Positions 33,929-42,767 of a stretch of 64,000 nt of DNA are shown in pieces. The translations under genes were made by a program, and so were the position numbers. Source of the DNA: Streptomyces sp. CNQ-509 (GTDB lineage: Bacteria; Actinomycetota; Actinomycetes; Streptomycetales; Streptomycetaceae); the NCBI RefSeq assembly GCF_001011035.1, contig NZ_CP011492.1, forward strand, positions 5,811,001 to 5,875,000, in the 5' to 3' direction. Within the stretch, counting starts at the first letter, position 1. Every line of letters begins with the position of its first letter. A model generated the notes under the pieces. The model made no database searches, had not been told where the DNA came from, and saw only the letters and a program-made list of their open reading frames with translations.

Positions 33929-34624
33929 TCACGCGCCCGGCGGGCGGTGGGCCCTGCTGGCGAGCACCGCCGCCTGTATGCGGCGCTCCACGCCCAGCTT
34001 GGCGAGCAGCCGGGAGATGTGGTTCTTCACCGTCTTCTCGGACAGGTAGAGCCGCTGGCCGATCTGCCGGTTCGTCAGGCCCTCGCCGATCAGCTCCAGC
34101 ACGTCGAGTTCGCGCGGCGAGAGACCGGCGAGCACCTCGTTCTCCGGCGCGGAGGGGACGTCGTCGCGGCGCAGGTTCGTCATCAGCCGGGCGGTGGTGG
34201 CGGGGTCGAGCATGGACTGCCCCGAGGCCACGGTCCGTACCGCGGAGACCAGGTCGCCGCCCTTGATCTGCTTGAGCACGTACCCCGAGGCGCCCGCCAT
34301 GATCGCGTCCAGCAGGGCATCGTCGTCGTCGAAGGACGTGAGCATCAGGCACGCCAGCTCGGGCATCCGCGAGCGCAGCTCGCGGCAGACTCCGATCCCG
34401 TCGCCGTCCGGCAGCCGGACGTCCAGCACGGCGACGTCGGGCCGCAGCGCGGGTCCGCGGGCGAGCGCCTGGGCGAACGTGCCCGCCTCGCCGGTCACTT
34501 CGATGCCGGGCTCGGCCTCCAGCAGGTCGCGCAGGCCGCGCCGGACCACCTCGTGGTCGTCGACGAGGAAGACCCTGATGGGGCGGGCCGCCGAGAATTT
34601 CCTTTCCACTGTCACGTCGGGCAC
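33929..34624 (-). CDS. NarL/DevR-type response regulator
   Basis: The 231-residue protein has a receiver domain with acidic pair D22-D23, phospho-acceptor D68 (VAVLDVRLPDGDG) and conserved Lys in YVLKQIKGG, then a LuxR-type HTH (about 165-210) with LSPRELDVLELIGEGLTNRQ and EKTVKNHISRLLAKLG. GTG 34624 is chosen because AGGAG lies seven bases upstream; two later in-frame GTGs are possible. It converges on the DevS-like kinase gene, 42 bases apart, which makes them a likely cognate pair. Confidence 0.87.
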   Translation of the reverse strand: MPDVTVERKFSAARPIRVFLVDDHEVVRRGLRDLLEAEPGIEVTGEAGTFAQALARGPALRPDVAVLDVRLPDGDGIGVCRELRSRMPELACLMLTSFDDDDALLDAIMAGASGYVLKQIKGGDLVSAVRTVASGQSMLDPATTARLMTNLRRDDVPSAPENEVLAGLSPRELDVLELIGEGLTNRQIGQRLYLSEKTVKNHISRLLAKLGVERRIQAAVLASRAHRPPGA

Positions 34625-34835
34625 CTTTCCGCTCCTGCTCGGCTGGCTCGATCGTCCTCGGCCGCCGTGCCCCGGGGGTAGGGCCGAACGGGCCCATGAC
34701 CGGCATGCCGGGGGCACCCGGATGCTACGACCCGCGGGCCGGCGTCCGCCCGGTTCTCGCCGAACCGGGGCCGAAGTGCGACAGTCGGTGCGAGAGCCTT
34801 TACCCGGGCGCGAGGGAAGCGGATGGGGGGTGCCG

Positions 34836-35459
34836 ATGGCCGCGGGAGCGGGCATGGGGCGCGAGGAGGACCGCCCGGTACGCAGAGTGTGGAGCCGGCG
34901 CAACCCCTTCAGACGGCGTACGGACGTGCTGGAGGGCTGGGTGACGTTCGGCGCCGTCGCGGTGTTCGCCCTCGGCGGCACGGCGGCCGCCTGGGCGTCC
35001 GCGGCCGCCGTCCACGAGGAGTTGAGCAGCCGCAGCGCGGAGCGGCAGCGTACGACGGCCGTGCTGCTGGAGGATGCGCCGCCGCTGACGATGCTCCGGG
35101 GCGACGCGTGGGCGGGCGGCGAGGTGGCCACCAAGGTGCGCTGGCGGGACGCGGACGGGCGGGCGCACACCGGACGTACCCGGGTGTCCGCCGGGCTGCG
35201 CAGGGGCGCCGAGGCGGAGATCTGGACGGATGCTTCCGGCCGGCACGCCGTGGACCCGCCGCCGCCCCCGGGCGACACCGGCGTGCAGAGCGCCGTGGCC
35301 GCCGGCGGGGCGGCCGGAGTGGTGGGGTGCCTGGTGTTCGGGTCCAGGACGGTGGTGCGGGTACGGCTCGACCGCAGGCGTGCCGAGGAGTGGGAGCGCG
35401 ACTGGGCGCGGGTGGAGCCGTACTGGCGGCAGGGGAGCGCGGGGCCCTCCGAGCGGTAG
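34836..35459 (+). CDS. Rv1733c-family two-helix membrane protein
   Basis: The 207-residue protein starts with a basic stretch (RRVWSRRNPFRRRTDVLEGW) typical of Rv1733c-like proteins, then one membrane segment (about 38-58), an external region with WRDADGRAHTGRTRVSAGLR, and a second membrane segment near 150-170. In M. tuberculosis Rv1733c belongs to the DosR dormancy regulon. Here the gene sits beside a DevS/DevR-like pair, which fits. Biochemical function is unknown. GTG 34830 and ATG 34854 are alternative starts. Confidence 0.75.
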   Translation: MAAGAGMGREEDRPVRRVWSRRNPFRRRTDVLEGWVTFGAVAVFALGGTAAAWASAAAVHEELSSRSAERQRTTAVLLEDAPPLTMLRGDAWAGGEVATKVRWRDADGRAHTGRTRVSAGLRRGAEAEIWTDASGRHAVDPPPPPGDTGVQSAVAAGGAAGVVGCLVFGSRTVVRVRLDRRRAEEWERDWARVEPYWRQGSAGPSER

Positions 35460-35515
35460 CCGGCGGACGCCGCGCGGCGGCGGGCCCCTGCGGAAGGGAC
35501 GGCGAAGACGAAGGC

Positions 35516-35553
35516 GAGCCGATGCGGCGCGGGTTTCCGCGCCGCATCGGCTC
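35516..35553. terminator. Long perfect hairpin between divergent functions
   Basis: A 17-bp perfect stem (35516-35532 with 35537-35553) closes on a GTTT loop, 57 bases past the Rv1733c-type gene. It is the strongest hairpin in the window and should end transcription from that gene; it is symmetrical and could act both ways. Confidence 0.8.
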
Positions 35554-35696
35554 TCACCCCCCACGCCACGGCTCGCCGAGGCGGGACCAGCATGCCCCGG
35601 GTGATACGCACCCGAATAGGGCCGAACGGCTCTGCTGTACGGGGCAGTCGGCCCTGCGCGACAATGCGTTCGCCGAACCCCACGACGGGAGGATCC

Positions 35697-36404
35697 GTGA
35701 ACTTACGTCGCGCTCCGCTCACCCCGCACGCCGTCCCCCTGAGGCTCACCCCGGCGGCGGCCGTCCTGGCCGCCGTTCTCCTCGCCGTGCTCACCGCCCT
35801 TGCCCCGCCCGCCGCCGGGGCGCAGGACCAGGCCGTCCGCGGCGGCGACGTGCTCTACAGCAGCACCGGGCCGTCCTGCCCGGTCGGCTTCAACGCGGGC
35901 CGCGGCGGGGAGCGTTACGCCCTGATGCAGGGCCGCTGCGCAGCCGCCGCGGGGCCGGTCTGGTACGCCGACGCCGCCAGGACGGTGGAGGTCGGCAGGA
36001 CCGAGGCGGTGAACTTCCCCGGCGGCGACTTCGCCCTGATCCGTTACACCAACCCGGACTTCGGCTATCCCAGCGAGGTGTCGGCCGGAATCGGCGTGAT
36101 CGGGATCACCGGCGCCGCCCAGCCCTCCGTCGGGCGGCAGGTCTGCCACGCCGGCCGGACCACCGGGGTGCACTGCGGCACGGTCGTCTCGGTCAACGAC
36201 ACCGTCAGCTACCCCGAGGGCACGGTCTCCGGCCTCTTCCGCTCCCACGTCTGCGTCGAGCCGGGCGACGGCGCCGGGCCCGCCTGGTCCGGCGGCACCG
36301 CGCTCGGTCTCATCGTGTCCGGCGGCTCGTGCACCTCCGGCGGGGCGACGTTCTACCAGCCGGTGGTCCCCGCGCTCCAGGCGTACGGGCTCACCCTGCC
36401 CTGA
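35697..36404 (+). CDS. Secreted S1-family protease homologue without catalytic His and Ser
   Basis: The 235-residue protein has a signal peptide (about 1-42) and a streptogrisin-like trypsin fold. The region equivalent to TAGHC reads MQGRC (R80 replaces His). The Asp is kept in GGDFALIRYTNP (D111). The Ser loop GDSGGP reads GDGAGP (190-195), so Gly192 replaces the nucleophile. Cys pairs typical of streptogrisins (61/81, 150/160, 186/212) are preserved, so the fold is probably intact. It is best read as a pseudoprotease, perhaps a binding or decoy protein. GTG 35697 follows GGGAGGA; ATG 35664 is the alternative. Confidence 0.8.
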   Translation: MNLRRAPLTPHAVPLRLTPAAAVLAAVLLAVLTALAPPAAGAQDQAVRGGDVLYSSTGPSCPVGFNAGRGGERYALMQGRCAAAAGPVWYADAARTVEVGRTEAVNFPGGDFALIRYTNPDFGYPSEVSAGIGVIGITGAAQPSVGRQVCHAGRTTGVHCGTVVSVNDTVSYPEGTVSGLFRSHVCVEPGDGAGPAWSGGTALGLIVSGGSCTSGGATFYQPVVPALQAYGLTLP

Positions 36405-36492
36405 GCCGGGGGGCGGGCGCCCGCGCCCCGAGCCGGGGCGAACGGCCGCCGCGCGGCGGGGCGTTGTCAGTGGGCTCGGATAGAACTGATGT

Positions 36493-36978
36493 ATGAATGC
36501 TACGGATGCCCGACGCCAGCACTACGCCTTCGCCCACGCCGTGCTCCGCGACCTCGCCCTGACCGCACCGGAGCGCCTGCTCGCCGCCGCGCTCGACGGC
36601 TCGCTCGACGCCGAGCTGCGGGCGCTGTGGCGGCAGGCGGGGGCGGGGCTGCCCCCTGGGGAGCAGTCGGACGACCGGCCCGTGGGCCGGCTCGTCCGGC
36701 ACGACTCCGTCCTCGTCACGCTGCCGCCCGCGGTGGCGCCGCCGGAGGCGCACTTCGTGCTGGTGACGGCGCCGCCGGGGGCGCCGGTGCGCTATGCCAC
36801 GCTGGAGGCGTCGCCCGGCCCCGCGGGGCGGCCCGCGGCGATGCTGTGCATGTGGGCGATGACGGCGGAAGGCCCGGCGCACGCGAGCACGCTGCAGTTC
36901 CTGCCGCCGCGCGAGGACCGGTTCCTGGACGCCGCGATGGAACTGCCCAGCGTGCCCCCCACGTTCGCCCTGTCCTGA
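36493..36978 (+). CDS. Hypothetical protein, 161 residues
   Basis: I recognise no family. The protein is soluble, begins with a short helical segment (ARRQHYAFAHAVLRDLAL), and contains a central beta-rich stretch with LVRHDSVLVTLPPAVAPPEA and FVLVTAPPG. Codon use and third-position GC match real genes nearby. The leader before ATG 36493 has no clear ribosome site. It lies between the S1 homologue and the convergent GAF-ANTAR gene. Confidence 0.65.
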   Translation: MNATDARRQHYAFAHAVLRDLALTAPERLLAAALDGSLDAELRALWRQAGAGLPPGEQSDDRPVGRLVRHDSVLVTLPPAVAPPEAHFVLVTAPPGAPVRYATLEASPGPAGRPAAMLCMWAMTAEGPAHASTLQFLPPREDRFLDAAMELPSVPPTFALS

Positions 36979-37077
36979 CCGGCCGCCCACCCCGCCGCCC
37001 GCCGGCCGCGCGCGCCGGTCACGCGCGCCCCTGCGCGCGTGCCGACCGACCGGAACCGGCCGTCCCACGGGCCGGAT

Positions 37078-37812
37078 TCAGCCGTCCCGCGGCGCCGGGT
37101 CGAGCCCTTCCTCGACCACCTCGCGGGCCACCTCGGCCAGCGGCCTGCGGCTGTTGCGGGCGTGCCCGCGCAGCAGGCGGAACGCCTCGTCGACGGCGAT
37201 GCTCCGGCGCTGGGCGAGCGCGCCCTTGGCCTGCTCGATGACGATGCGGGAGTTGAGCGCGGTCTGCAACTGCGCCGCGACCGCCGTCTGCCCGGCCAGC
37301 GCGCGCTGCTGGAGGATGCCGAGGGCGGCCACGCCGGCGAGCGCCTGGCCCAGCCGCAGTTGCGCGGCGTGCAGGGTGCCGGGCCGGTCCCGGTAGAGAT
37401 TGAGTGCGCCGACCGTCGTGCCCCGCGCCTGCATCGGTGCGGAGGCGACGAGGGCGAAGCCCATCTCCAGCGCCCGGCCGGTGAAGCGGGGCCAGTCCGC
37501 GCGGGCCCGCGCGTGCGCGAGGGGGACGGCGGGCATGGGTCTCGCGGTGCGGAAGCAGTCCACGGCGGGGCCCTCGCCCCACTCCGCCTCCGCCTCCTCC
37601 AGAGCGTGCGCGCGCTCGTCGGAGGCCGACGCGGTGAACGCGCCACCGTCGTCGGCGGCGAGGACGACGCCCGCGGCGCTGACGTCGACCAGCTCGGCGC
37701 AGTGCAGCGCCAGCCTGCGCGCGTGCTGCTCGACGTCGAAATCGCTGTCGAGGGTGTCGGCCAGGTCCGCGAACGCGGCGGCCAGACCTTCCTCTCGCGA
37801 CTCCTCGGGCAT
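37078..37812 (-). CDS. GAF and ANTAR domain protein (RNA-binding antiterminator type)
   Basis: The 244-residue protein has a GAF sensor domain (about 20-165) and a C-terminal ANTAR domain (about 175-235) with LNSRIVIEQAKGALAQRRSI, DEAFRLLRGHARNSRRPLAE and the Ala/Arg positions seen in RNA-binding ANTAR proteins. Such proteins release transcription at paired hairpins when a signal binds GAF. No target pair was identified nearby. ATG 37812 is preferred over 37833 because GAGGTGA lies eight bases upstream. Confidence 0.88.
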   Translation of the reverse strand: MPEESREEGLAAAFADLADTLDSDFDVEQHARRLALHCAELVDVSAAGVVLAADDGGAFTASASDERAHALEEAEAEWGEGPAVDCFRTARPMPAVPLAHARARADWPRFTGRALEMGFALVASAPMQARGTTVGALNLYRDRPGTLHAAQLRLGQALAGVAALGILQQRALAGQTAVAAQLQTALNSRIVIEQAKGALAQRRSIAVDEAFRLLRGHARNSRRPLAEVAREVVEEGLDPAPRDG

Positions 37813-38257
37813 GGGGTCGTCACCTCGTTTCACGGCTCCTGTGCCGGCCGGATGTGCGGCCGGACGTGCCGCCGGAGGTCACGCGCGACCCGCTGCCCGC
37901 ATCCGGGTACGTGGGGCTGAACTCGGGAGTGCTTCCCGGTCGGGCGTGGGCGCGCACCGGGGACCTGCTCCCAGTGAGGGGCGGTTCGCTCGTGCTCCGG
38001 CGACGGCCCACCGGGGTCCGGGGTGGTCGTGGCAGACCACATTAGACGGCTGGGGCACGGGGGGCGAAGCTACCCCGCGGAGGCGGGCGTTCAGCGGGCG
38101 TTCCGCGGTCGTACGGGACCGCGGATGGCATATGCCGCGGCGGTTCGGGCGCCTCCCGGCCGCCGCGTACGAGGGGCGGGCGACGCTCCCGCGACGGGCC
38201 GTCCCGCCATCCGGAATTCGGTCGCCCTCCCGGCGGCGCGGTGCGAGTATCGCCGCC
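37813..38257. other. Gene-free stretch between the GAF-ANTAR gene and the LysE gene
   Basis: About 445 bases between divergent genes. The open frames here have atypical composition and no ribosome sites. It should contain both promoters, but I cannot assign -10 or -35 elements with confidence. Confidence 0.5.
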
Positions 38258-38902
38258 ATGGTCGACCTGTCCCTCCTCGCCGCCTTCGTCGTGGCGATCT
38301 TCGTGCTCTCCATCACCCCGGGCCCCGACATGATGTTCATCGTGGCCATGGGCGGGCGCGGCGGCTCCGGCATGGGCGTGATGGCCGCGGCCGGCGTGGC
38401 CTGCGGCATGCTCGTGCACGCCTGCGCCGCCGCCCTCGGGCTCTCCGCCCTCTTCGGCGCGCTGCCGGTGCTCTACCACGTGCTCCGCTGGCTCGGCGCC
38501 GCCTACCTCCTCTACCTCGCGATCCGCGCCTTCCGGGACCGTTCCGTCCCCGGCGACGAGGACGACGCGGCGGCCGACGGCAGGCGCGGCGGGCCGCGGC
38601 CGCGCCGCGCGTTCTGGCAGGGAATGATCACCAACCTGCTGAACCCCAAGGTCATCATGTTCAACATCGCGTTCCTGCCGCAGTTCGTGGACCCCGGCCG
38701 CGGCCATCTGCCGCTGCAGTTGCTCCTCCTCGGCATCACCGGCGTCGTCGTCGGTTTCTGCGTCGACGGCTCGGTCGGCCTGCTCTCCGGCCGGCTGTCG
38801 CGGGCGCTGCGCCGCAGCCGCCGGCTGGCGCGCGGGCTCAACATCTTCAGCGGCACGGTCTTCGCGGGCCTGGCCGTACGGCTGGCGGCCACACCCCGCT
38901 GA
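38258..38902 (+). CDS. LysE/RhtB-family exporter
   Basis: The 214-residue protein has about six membrane segments and the family N-terminal motif SITPGPDMMFIVAMGG, followed by GMLVHACAAALGLSAL and the mid-protein FWQGMITNLLNPKVIMF with its conserved NPK. The family exports amino acids such as lysine, homoserine or threonine. The loop between helices 3 and 4 carries a charged insert (GDEDDAAADGRRGG). Substrate cannot be told; no regulator is adjacent. Confidence 0.87.
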   Translation: MVDLSLLAAFVVAIFVLSITPGPDMMFIVAMGGRGGSGMGVMAAAGVACGMLVHACAAALGLSALFGALPVLYHVLRWLGAAYLLYLAIRAFRDRSVPGDEDDAAADGRRGGPRPRRAFWQGMITNLLNPKVIMFNIAFLPQFVDPGRGHLPLQLLLLGITGVVVGFCVDGSVGLLSGRLSRALRRSRRLARGLNIFSGTVFAGLAVRLAATPR

Positions 38903-38935
38903 GCCCGCACCCGGGAGCCCCGGGCCCGGGCGCCG

Positions 38936-40006
38936 TCACGCCGGGGCGAGGCCCGCCCGGGGCGCGGGTTCGGGGCCCAGCAGCGCCCAGCTCCGCGCGT
39001 CGCCCCACGCCGAGTCCGGGGCGACGTACGGGCGCAGCAGCTCGTCGAGTTCGGGGTCGGCGAGGCCGGCCAGCGCGTCGGAGGCCCGCTTGCGGGCGAT
39101 CCCCGCGAGGAAGTCGGCGAGCTGCACCCGCGGATCGGTCTCGGCGTCGACGAAGCGCAGCCCGCGCAGGTGCGCCCGGGGCGGCCGGCACACCTCGTAC
39201 AGCCGCGCCACCCGCTCATCGGTGAACGCTGTCTGCCGGTCGTGCACGACGGTCACCGGCGCCCCGTCCCGCCCCCAGTACGCGACCGCGGCGGCCAGCG
39301 CCGGCAGCAGCGAGTCCAGCGCGGGCACGGTCCGCGGGTCTTCGAGGAGCGCGGCACGCAGCGCCTCGGTCCTCGGCCGCGCCTGCCGTACGAGCCCCAG
39401 CAGCCGCCCGGCCTCGCCCGGCGCCCCGGCGCGGTGCAGCTCGCCGGCCAGCCCGAAGAAGCCGTCCGCCGAGGTCTCCGCGCCCCGGCGGGTGTTGATC
39501 CACATCAGCTCGTTGAACGCGGCGAGGAACGCGCGCCAGCGCTCGCCGCCGTAGAGGCGCGGGCCCGCGCGGTACAGCTCGCCCGCGGGGCCGCGCGCAT
39601 GCGCGCCGCGCAGCATCGCCGCCGCGTCCGCCGGGTCCGTCCCCGACACCAGCAGGTCCACGATCCGGGCGACGGCGAAGAACGACTTCTCCGTCAGGTG
39701 CACGCGGGCGCGGCCGGGGAGCGGCCCGCCGGGGCCGAGGAACCACAGCAGCGTGCCGCGGTGCTTCTCGCGCTGGAGGTGGTTCGCCTTGTAGACGGTG
39801 GCGGGGGAGCGGATGCGGTCCCGCAGCTCGCGGATGCACTCCGCCGCGTCCGCGGCCGGGACCGTCACACCGGCGTGGGCGAAGACGTCGGTGATGCCGC
39901 CGACGAGGTTCTCGCCTTCGTAGCCGGACTCGTCGCAGAAGAGCTCGACGCCGGGTGCCGGGGGTACGGGGGCGTCCGCGGGCGCGCCGGACGGCCGACC
40001 GTGCAT
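38936..40006 (-). CDS. DUF3800-like protein
   Basis: The 356-residue protein begins with LFCDESGYEGENLVGG and ends with FVDAETDPRVQLADFLAGIA, the two acidic signatures (Asp-Glu-Ser and Gln-Leu-Ala-Asp) of the DUF3800 family, which is thought to have an RNase H-like fold. Biochemical role is unknown; relatives often occur in mobile or defence-rich regions. A good GGGAGG site precedes ATG 40006. The much longer open frame upstream is the shadow of the CorC-type genes. Confidence 0.65.
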   Translation of the reverse strand: MHGRPSGAPADAPVPPAPGVELFCDESGYEGENLVGGITDVFAHAGVTVPAADAAECIRELRDRIRSPATVYKANHLQREKHRGTLLWFLGPGGPLPGRARVHLTEKSFFAVARIVDLLVSGTDPADAAAMLRGAHARGPAGELYRAGPRLYGGERWRAFLAAFNELMWINTRRGAETSADGFFGLAGELHRAGAPGEAGRLLGLVRQARPRTEALRAALLEDPRTVPALDSLLPALAAAVAYWGRDGAPVTVVHDRQTAFTDERVARLYEVCRPPRAHLRGLRFVDAETDPRVQLADFLAGIARKRASDALAGLADPELDELLRPYVAPDSAWGDARSWALLGPEPAPRAGLAPA

Positions 40007-40146
40007 GAGCCGCCTCCCGCCGTCGCCGAGAGCGCGACGGTACCGCGCCGGGTCCCGGCGCACGAGGGGTTTTCCCTCGCGGCGCCGCCGCCCGCCGGCC
40101 CCGTACCCCCGGCGGGAGCCGGTGGCCGGGGCCGGCGGGCGGGCGC

Positions 40147-41169
40147 TCACGCCGCGGCCGGCGCGGGGCCCACCAGCTCCGACAGGACGTCCTCCATGGT
40201 GACGAAGCCCAGTACCCGCCCCTGGTCGCCGGTGACGGCCGCCAGATGGCTGTCGGCGGCGCGCAGCGCGGTGAGCGTGTCGTCCAGCGGGGTGTCGATG
40301 GCCACCCGCGTCATCGGGTGCAGCGCCGTACGCGGGAACGGCGCGTCCCGCTCCGTCACCCCGAGGGTGTCCTTGATGTGCAGGTAGCCCAGGAGCGCGC
40401 CGCCCCGGTCGGTGACCGGGAAGCGGGAGAAGCCCGCCTCGGCGGCCAGCCGCTCCAGGCGGGCCGGCGTGACGGTGTCCTCGACGGTCGTCATGGTGCC
40501 CGCGGGCACCAGGATCTCGCCGACCGGCCGGGTGCCCAGCTCCAGCGCGTCCCGCAGCCGCTCGCCGTCGGCCGGCTCCAGCAGCCCCGCCTGGCTGGCG
40601 TCGGTGACCATCCGGGCGAGCTGGTCGTCGGTGAAGACCGCGGCCACCTCGTCCCTCGGCTCCACCCGCAGCAGCTTCAGCAGCCCGTTCGCGAAGGCGT
40701 TGATGCCGAAGACCACCGGGCGCAGCGCCCGGGTGACCGCGACCAGCGGCGGGCCCAGCAGCAGCACCGTGGGCACGGGGGCGGCCAGCGCGATGTTCTT
40801 CGGGACCATCTCGCCGACGAGCATGTGCAGGTACGTCGCCACGGTCAGCGCGATCACGAACGCGATCGGGTGCACCGCGGCGGACGGCACGTGCGCCGCC
40901 TCGAAGCCGGGCTCCAGCAGGTGCGCGATGGCCGGTTCCGCGACCGCGCCCAGCACCAGCGAGGAGACGGTGATGCCGAGCTGGGCCGTGGCCATCATCG
41001 CGGAGAGGTGTTCGAGGCCGTAGAGCGTGATGCGGGCGCGCTTGTGCCCGCGGCGGGCCTGCGGCTCGATCTGGCTGCGCCGTACGGAGATCATCGCGAA
41101 CTCCGCGCCGACGAAGAAGGCGTTCGTGACCAGCGTCAGGGCGCCGATCCACAGTTGCAGGGCGGTCAC
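40147..41169 (-). CDS. CorC/HlyC-family CNNM-CBS membrane protein, second gene
   Basis: The 340-residue protein has an N-terminal CNNM (DUF21) membrane domain (about 1-185) with FFVGAEFAMISVRRSQIE and LVGEMVPKNIALAAP, then a CBS pair (about 210-330) with GFSRFPVTDRGGALLGYLHIKD. Unlike the upstream paralogue it lacks a C-terminal CorC_HlyC domain. Family members are linked to magnesium or cobalt efflux. The GTG start overlaps the stop of the paralogue (GTGA), so both are made together and may form a heteromer. Confidence 0.87.
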   Translation of the reverse strand: MTALQLWIGALTLVTNAFFVGAEFAMISVRRSQIEPQARRGHKRARITLYGLEHLSAMMATAQLGITVSSLVLGAVAEPAIAHLLEPGFEAAHVPSAAVHPIAFVIALTVATYLHMLVGEMVPKNIALAAPVPTVLLLGPPLVAVTRALRPVVFGINAFANGLLKLLRVEPRDEVAAVFTDDQLARMVTDASQAGLLEPADGERLRDALELGTRPVGEILVPAGTMTTVEDTVTPARLERLAAEAGFSRFPVTDRGGALLGYLHIKDTLGVTERDAPFPRTALHPMTRVAIDTPLDDTLTALRAADSHLAAVTGDQGRVLGFVTMEDVLSELVGPAPAAA

Positions 41170-42545
41170 CGGCGCACCTCCTCGGCGGGCCGGCGCTGGT
41201 CGGGCGCGGCGGTCGGGCGCGGCGGCGCGGCGCGGGCCGCGGACTCGGCGGGTGCGGTGATCCGGACCCGGTCGGCGCGGTGGTGCTCGACGGCCAGGAC
41301 GTCCAGCCGCCAGCCGGCGAGGTGCACCGCGTCGCCCTTGGCGGGGATGCGGGCCAGCAGCGTGGCGATCAGCCCCGCGACCGTCTCGTACGGGCCTTCG
41401 GGGGCCTCCAGGCCCAGCTCCGCGAGCTGGTCCAGGCGGACGCTGCCGTCCGCGTCCCAGGTGGGCCTGGAGTCCGCGCCGACGCCCGCCGGCTGCAGGT
41501 CGGGCAGCTCGACCGGGTCGTGCTCGTCGCGGACCTCGCCGACGACCTCCTCCACGATGTCCTCCATCGTGGCCACGCCCGCGGTGCCGCCGTACTCGTC
41601 GATGACCACGGCCATCGTGCGCCGCTCGCGCAACTGTTCCAGCAGCCGGTCGGCGGGCAGCGTCTCGGGCACCAGCAGCGGCTCGGTGGCCAGCTCGGTG
41701 ACCGGCGTCGCGGCCCGGGTGCGGGGTTCGAGCGCGAGGACGTCGCGGATGTGCACCGTGCCGACGACCTCGTCCAGGCTGTGGGCGTAGACGGGGAAGC
41801 GGGACAGTCCGGTGGCGTGCGCGAGGTTCGCGGCGTCGAGGGCGGTGGCGCCGGACTCCAGCGCCTTGACGTCGACGCGGGGCGTCATGACGTTCTCCGC
41901 GGTCAGCTCGTGGAGGTGCAGGGTGCGGACGAACAGCTCGGCGGAGTCCGGCTCCAGCGCGCCGCCCTCGGCGGAGTGCCGGGCCAGCGAGACCAGCTCG
42001 TCGGGGGTACGGGCCGAGGCCAGCTCCTCGGCGGGCTCCAGCCCCACGCGGCGCACGACGCGGTTCGCGGTGCTGTTCAGATGGCGGATGAACGGGCCGA
42101 AGGCGGCCGTGAAGCCGCGCTGCGGCCCGGCCACGGTCTTCGCCACGGCCAGCGGCCGGGCGATCGCCCAGTTCTTCGGCACCAGCTCGCCGATCACCAT
42201 GAGGACCACCGTGGACAGGGCCACGCCCAGCAGCGTCGCGACCGGCGCGGCCGTGCCGCCCAGGCCCGTCGCCGCCAGCGGGCCGCGCAGCAGCGTGGCC
42301 AGCGAGGGCTCGGCCAGCATGCCGATGACCAGCGAGGTCACGGTGATGCCGAGCTGGGCGCCGGAGAGCTGGAAGGTGAGCCGGCGGACGGCCTTCAGGG
42401 CGCCTTCCGCGCCCCGCTCGCCCGCGGCGGCGGCCCGCTCCAGGTCGCCGCGCTCGACGGTGGTGAGGGAGAACTCGGCCGCCACGAAGATGGCGCAGGC
42501 CAGGGTGAGCGCCAGGGCGGCGAGCAGCAGAAGGATCTCGGTCAC
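41166..42545 (-). CDS. CorC/HlyC-family CNNM-CBS membrane protein, first gene
   Basis: The 459-residue protein has a CNNM domain (about 1-200) with IFVAAEFSLTTVERGDLE and VIGELVPKNWAIARP, a CBS pair (about 215-345) with GLSRFPVYAHSLDEVVGTVH and EYGGTAGVATMEDIVEEVVG, and a C-terminal CorC_HlyC transporter-associated domain (about 365-440). The last 20 residues are Arg/Ala/Pro-rich. Family role: divalent-cation efflux or membrane integrity. GTG 42545 is chosen; the upstream open frame is not typical coding sequence. Confidence 0.87.
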   Translation of the reverse strand: MTEILLLLAALALTLACAIFVAAEFSLTTVERGDLERAAAAGERGAEGALKAVRRLTFQLSGAQLGITVTSLVIGMLAEPSLATLLRGPLAATGLGGTAAPVATLLGVALSTVVLMVIGELVPKNWAIARPLAVAKTVAGPQRGFTAAFGPFIRHLNSTANRVVRRVGLEPAEELASARTPDELVSLARHSAEGGALEPDSAELFVRTLHLHELTAENVMTPRVDVKALESGATALDAANLAHATGLSRFPVYAHSLDEVVGTVHIRDVLALEPRTRAATPVTELATEPLLVPETLPADRLLEQLRERRTMAVVIDEYGGTAGVATMEDIVEEVVGEVRDEHDPVELPDLQPAGVGADSRPTWDADGSVRLDQLAELGLEAPEGPYETVAGLIATLLARIPAKGDAVHLAGWRLDVLAVEHHRADRVRITAPAESAARAAPPRPTAAPDQRRPAEEVRR

Positions 42546-42707
42546 CGTGCCACCCCCGCCCCGTCGCTCGTTCTCCGGCGGGCTGTGGCACGGCTGGTAC
42601 TGGGAGGTTCGCCCATTGCGGGACCGCTGCTCCTTCGTCATCGTCGGCGGGGCGCCGGGGGTGTCTCCTGTCGAGTGTCCCCGACACCAGGGTAAAGGGA
42701 TAGTAAA

Positions 42708-42743
42708 CCGGCTTCCGCGCCCGTGGCCAGGCGCGGAAGCCGG
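42708..42743 (-). terminator. Hairpin downstream of the LysR gene
   Basis: A 14-bp perfect stem (42708-42721 with 42730-42743) with an 8-base loop follows the LysR stop and precedes the CorC-type operon on the same strand, separating the two units. Confidence 0.75.
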
Positions 42744-42767
42744 CGCCCGGGGCGCGCGGGCGGGGCG

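Noticed and set aside
37830..38045. Short open frames of 60-70 codons in the GAF-ANTAR to LysE gap
   Set aside because: They exist on both strands, lack ribosome sites and have no recognisable sequence.
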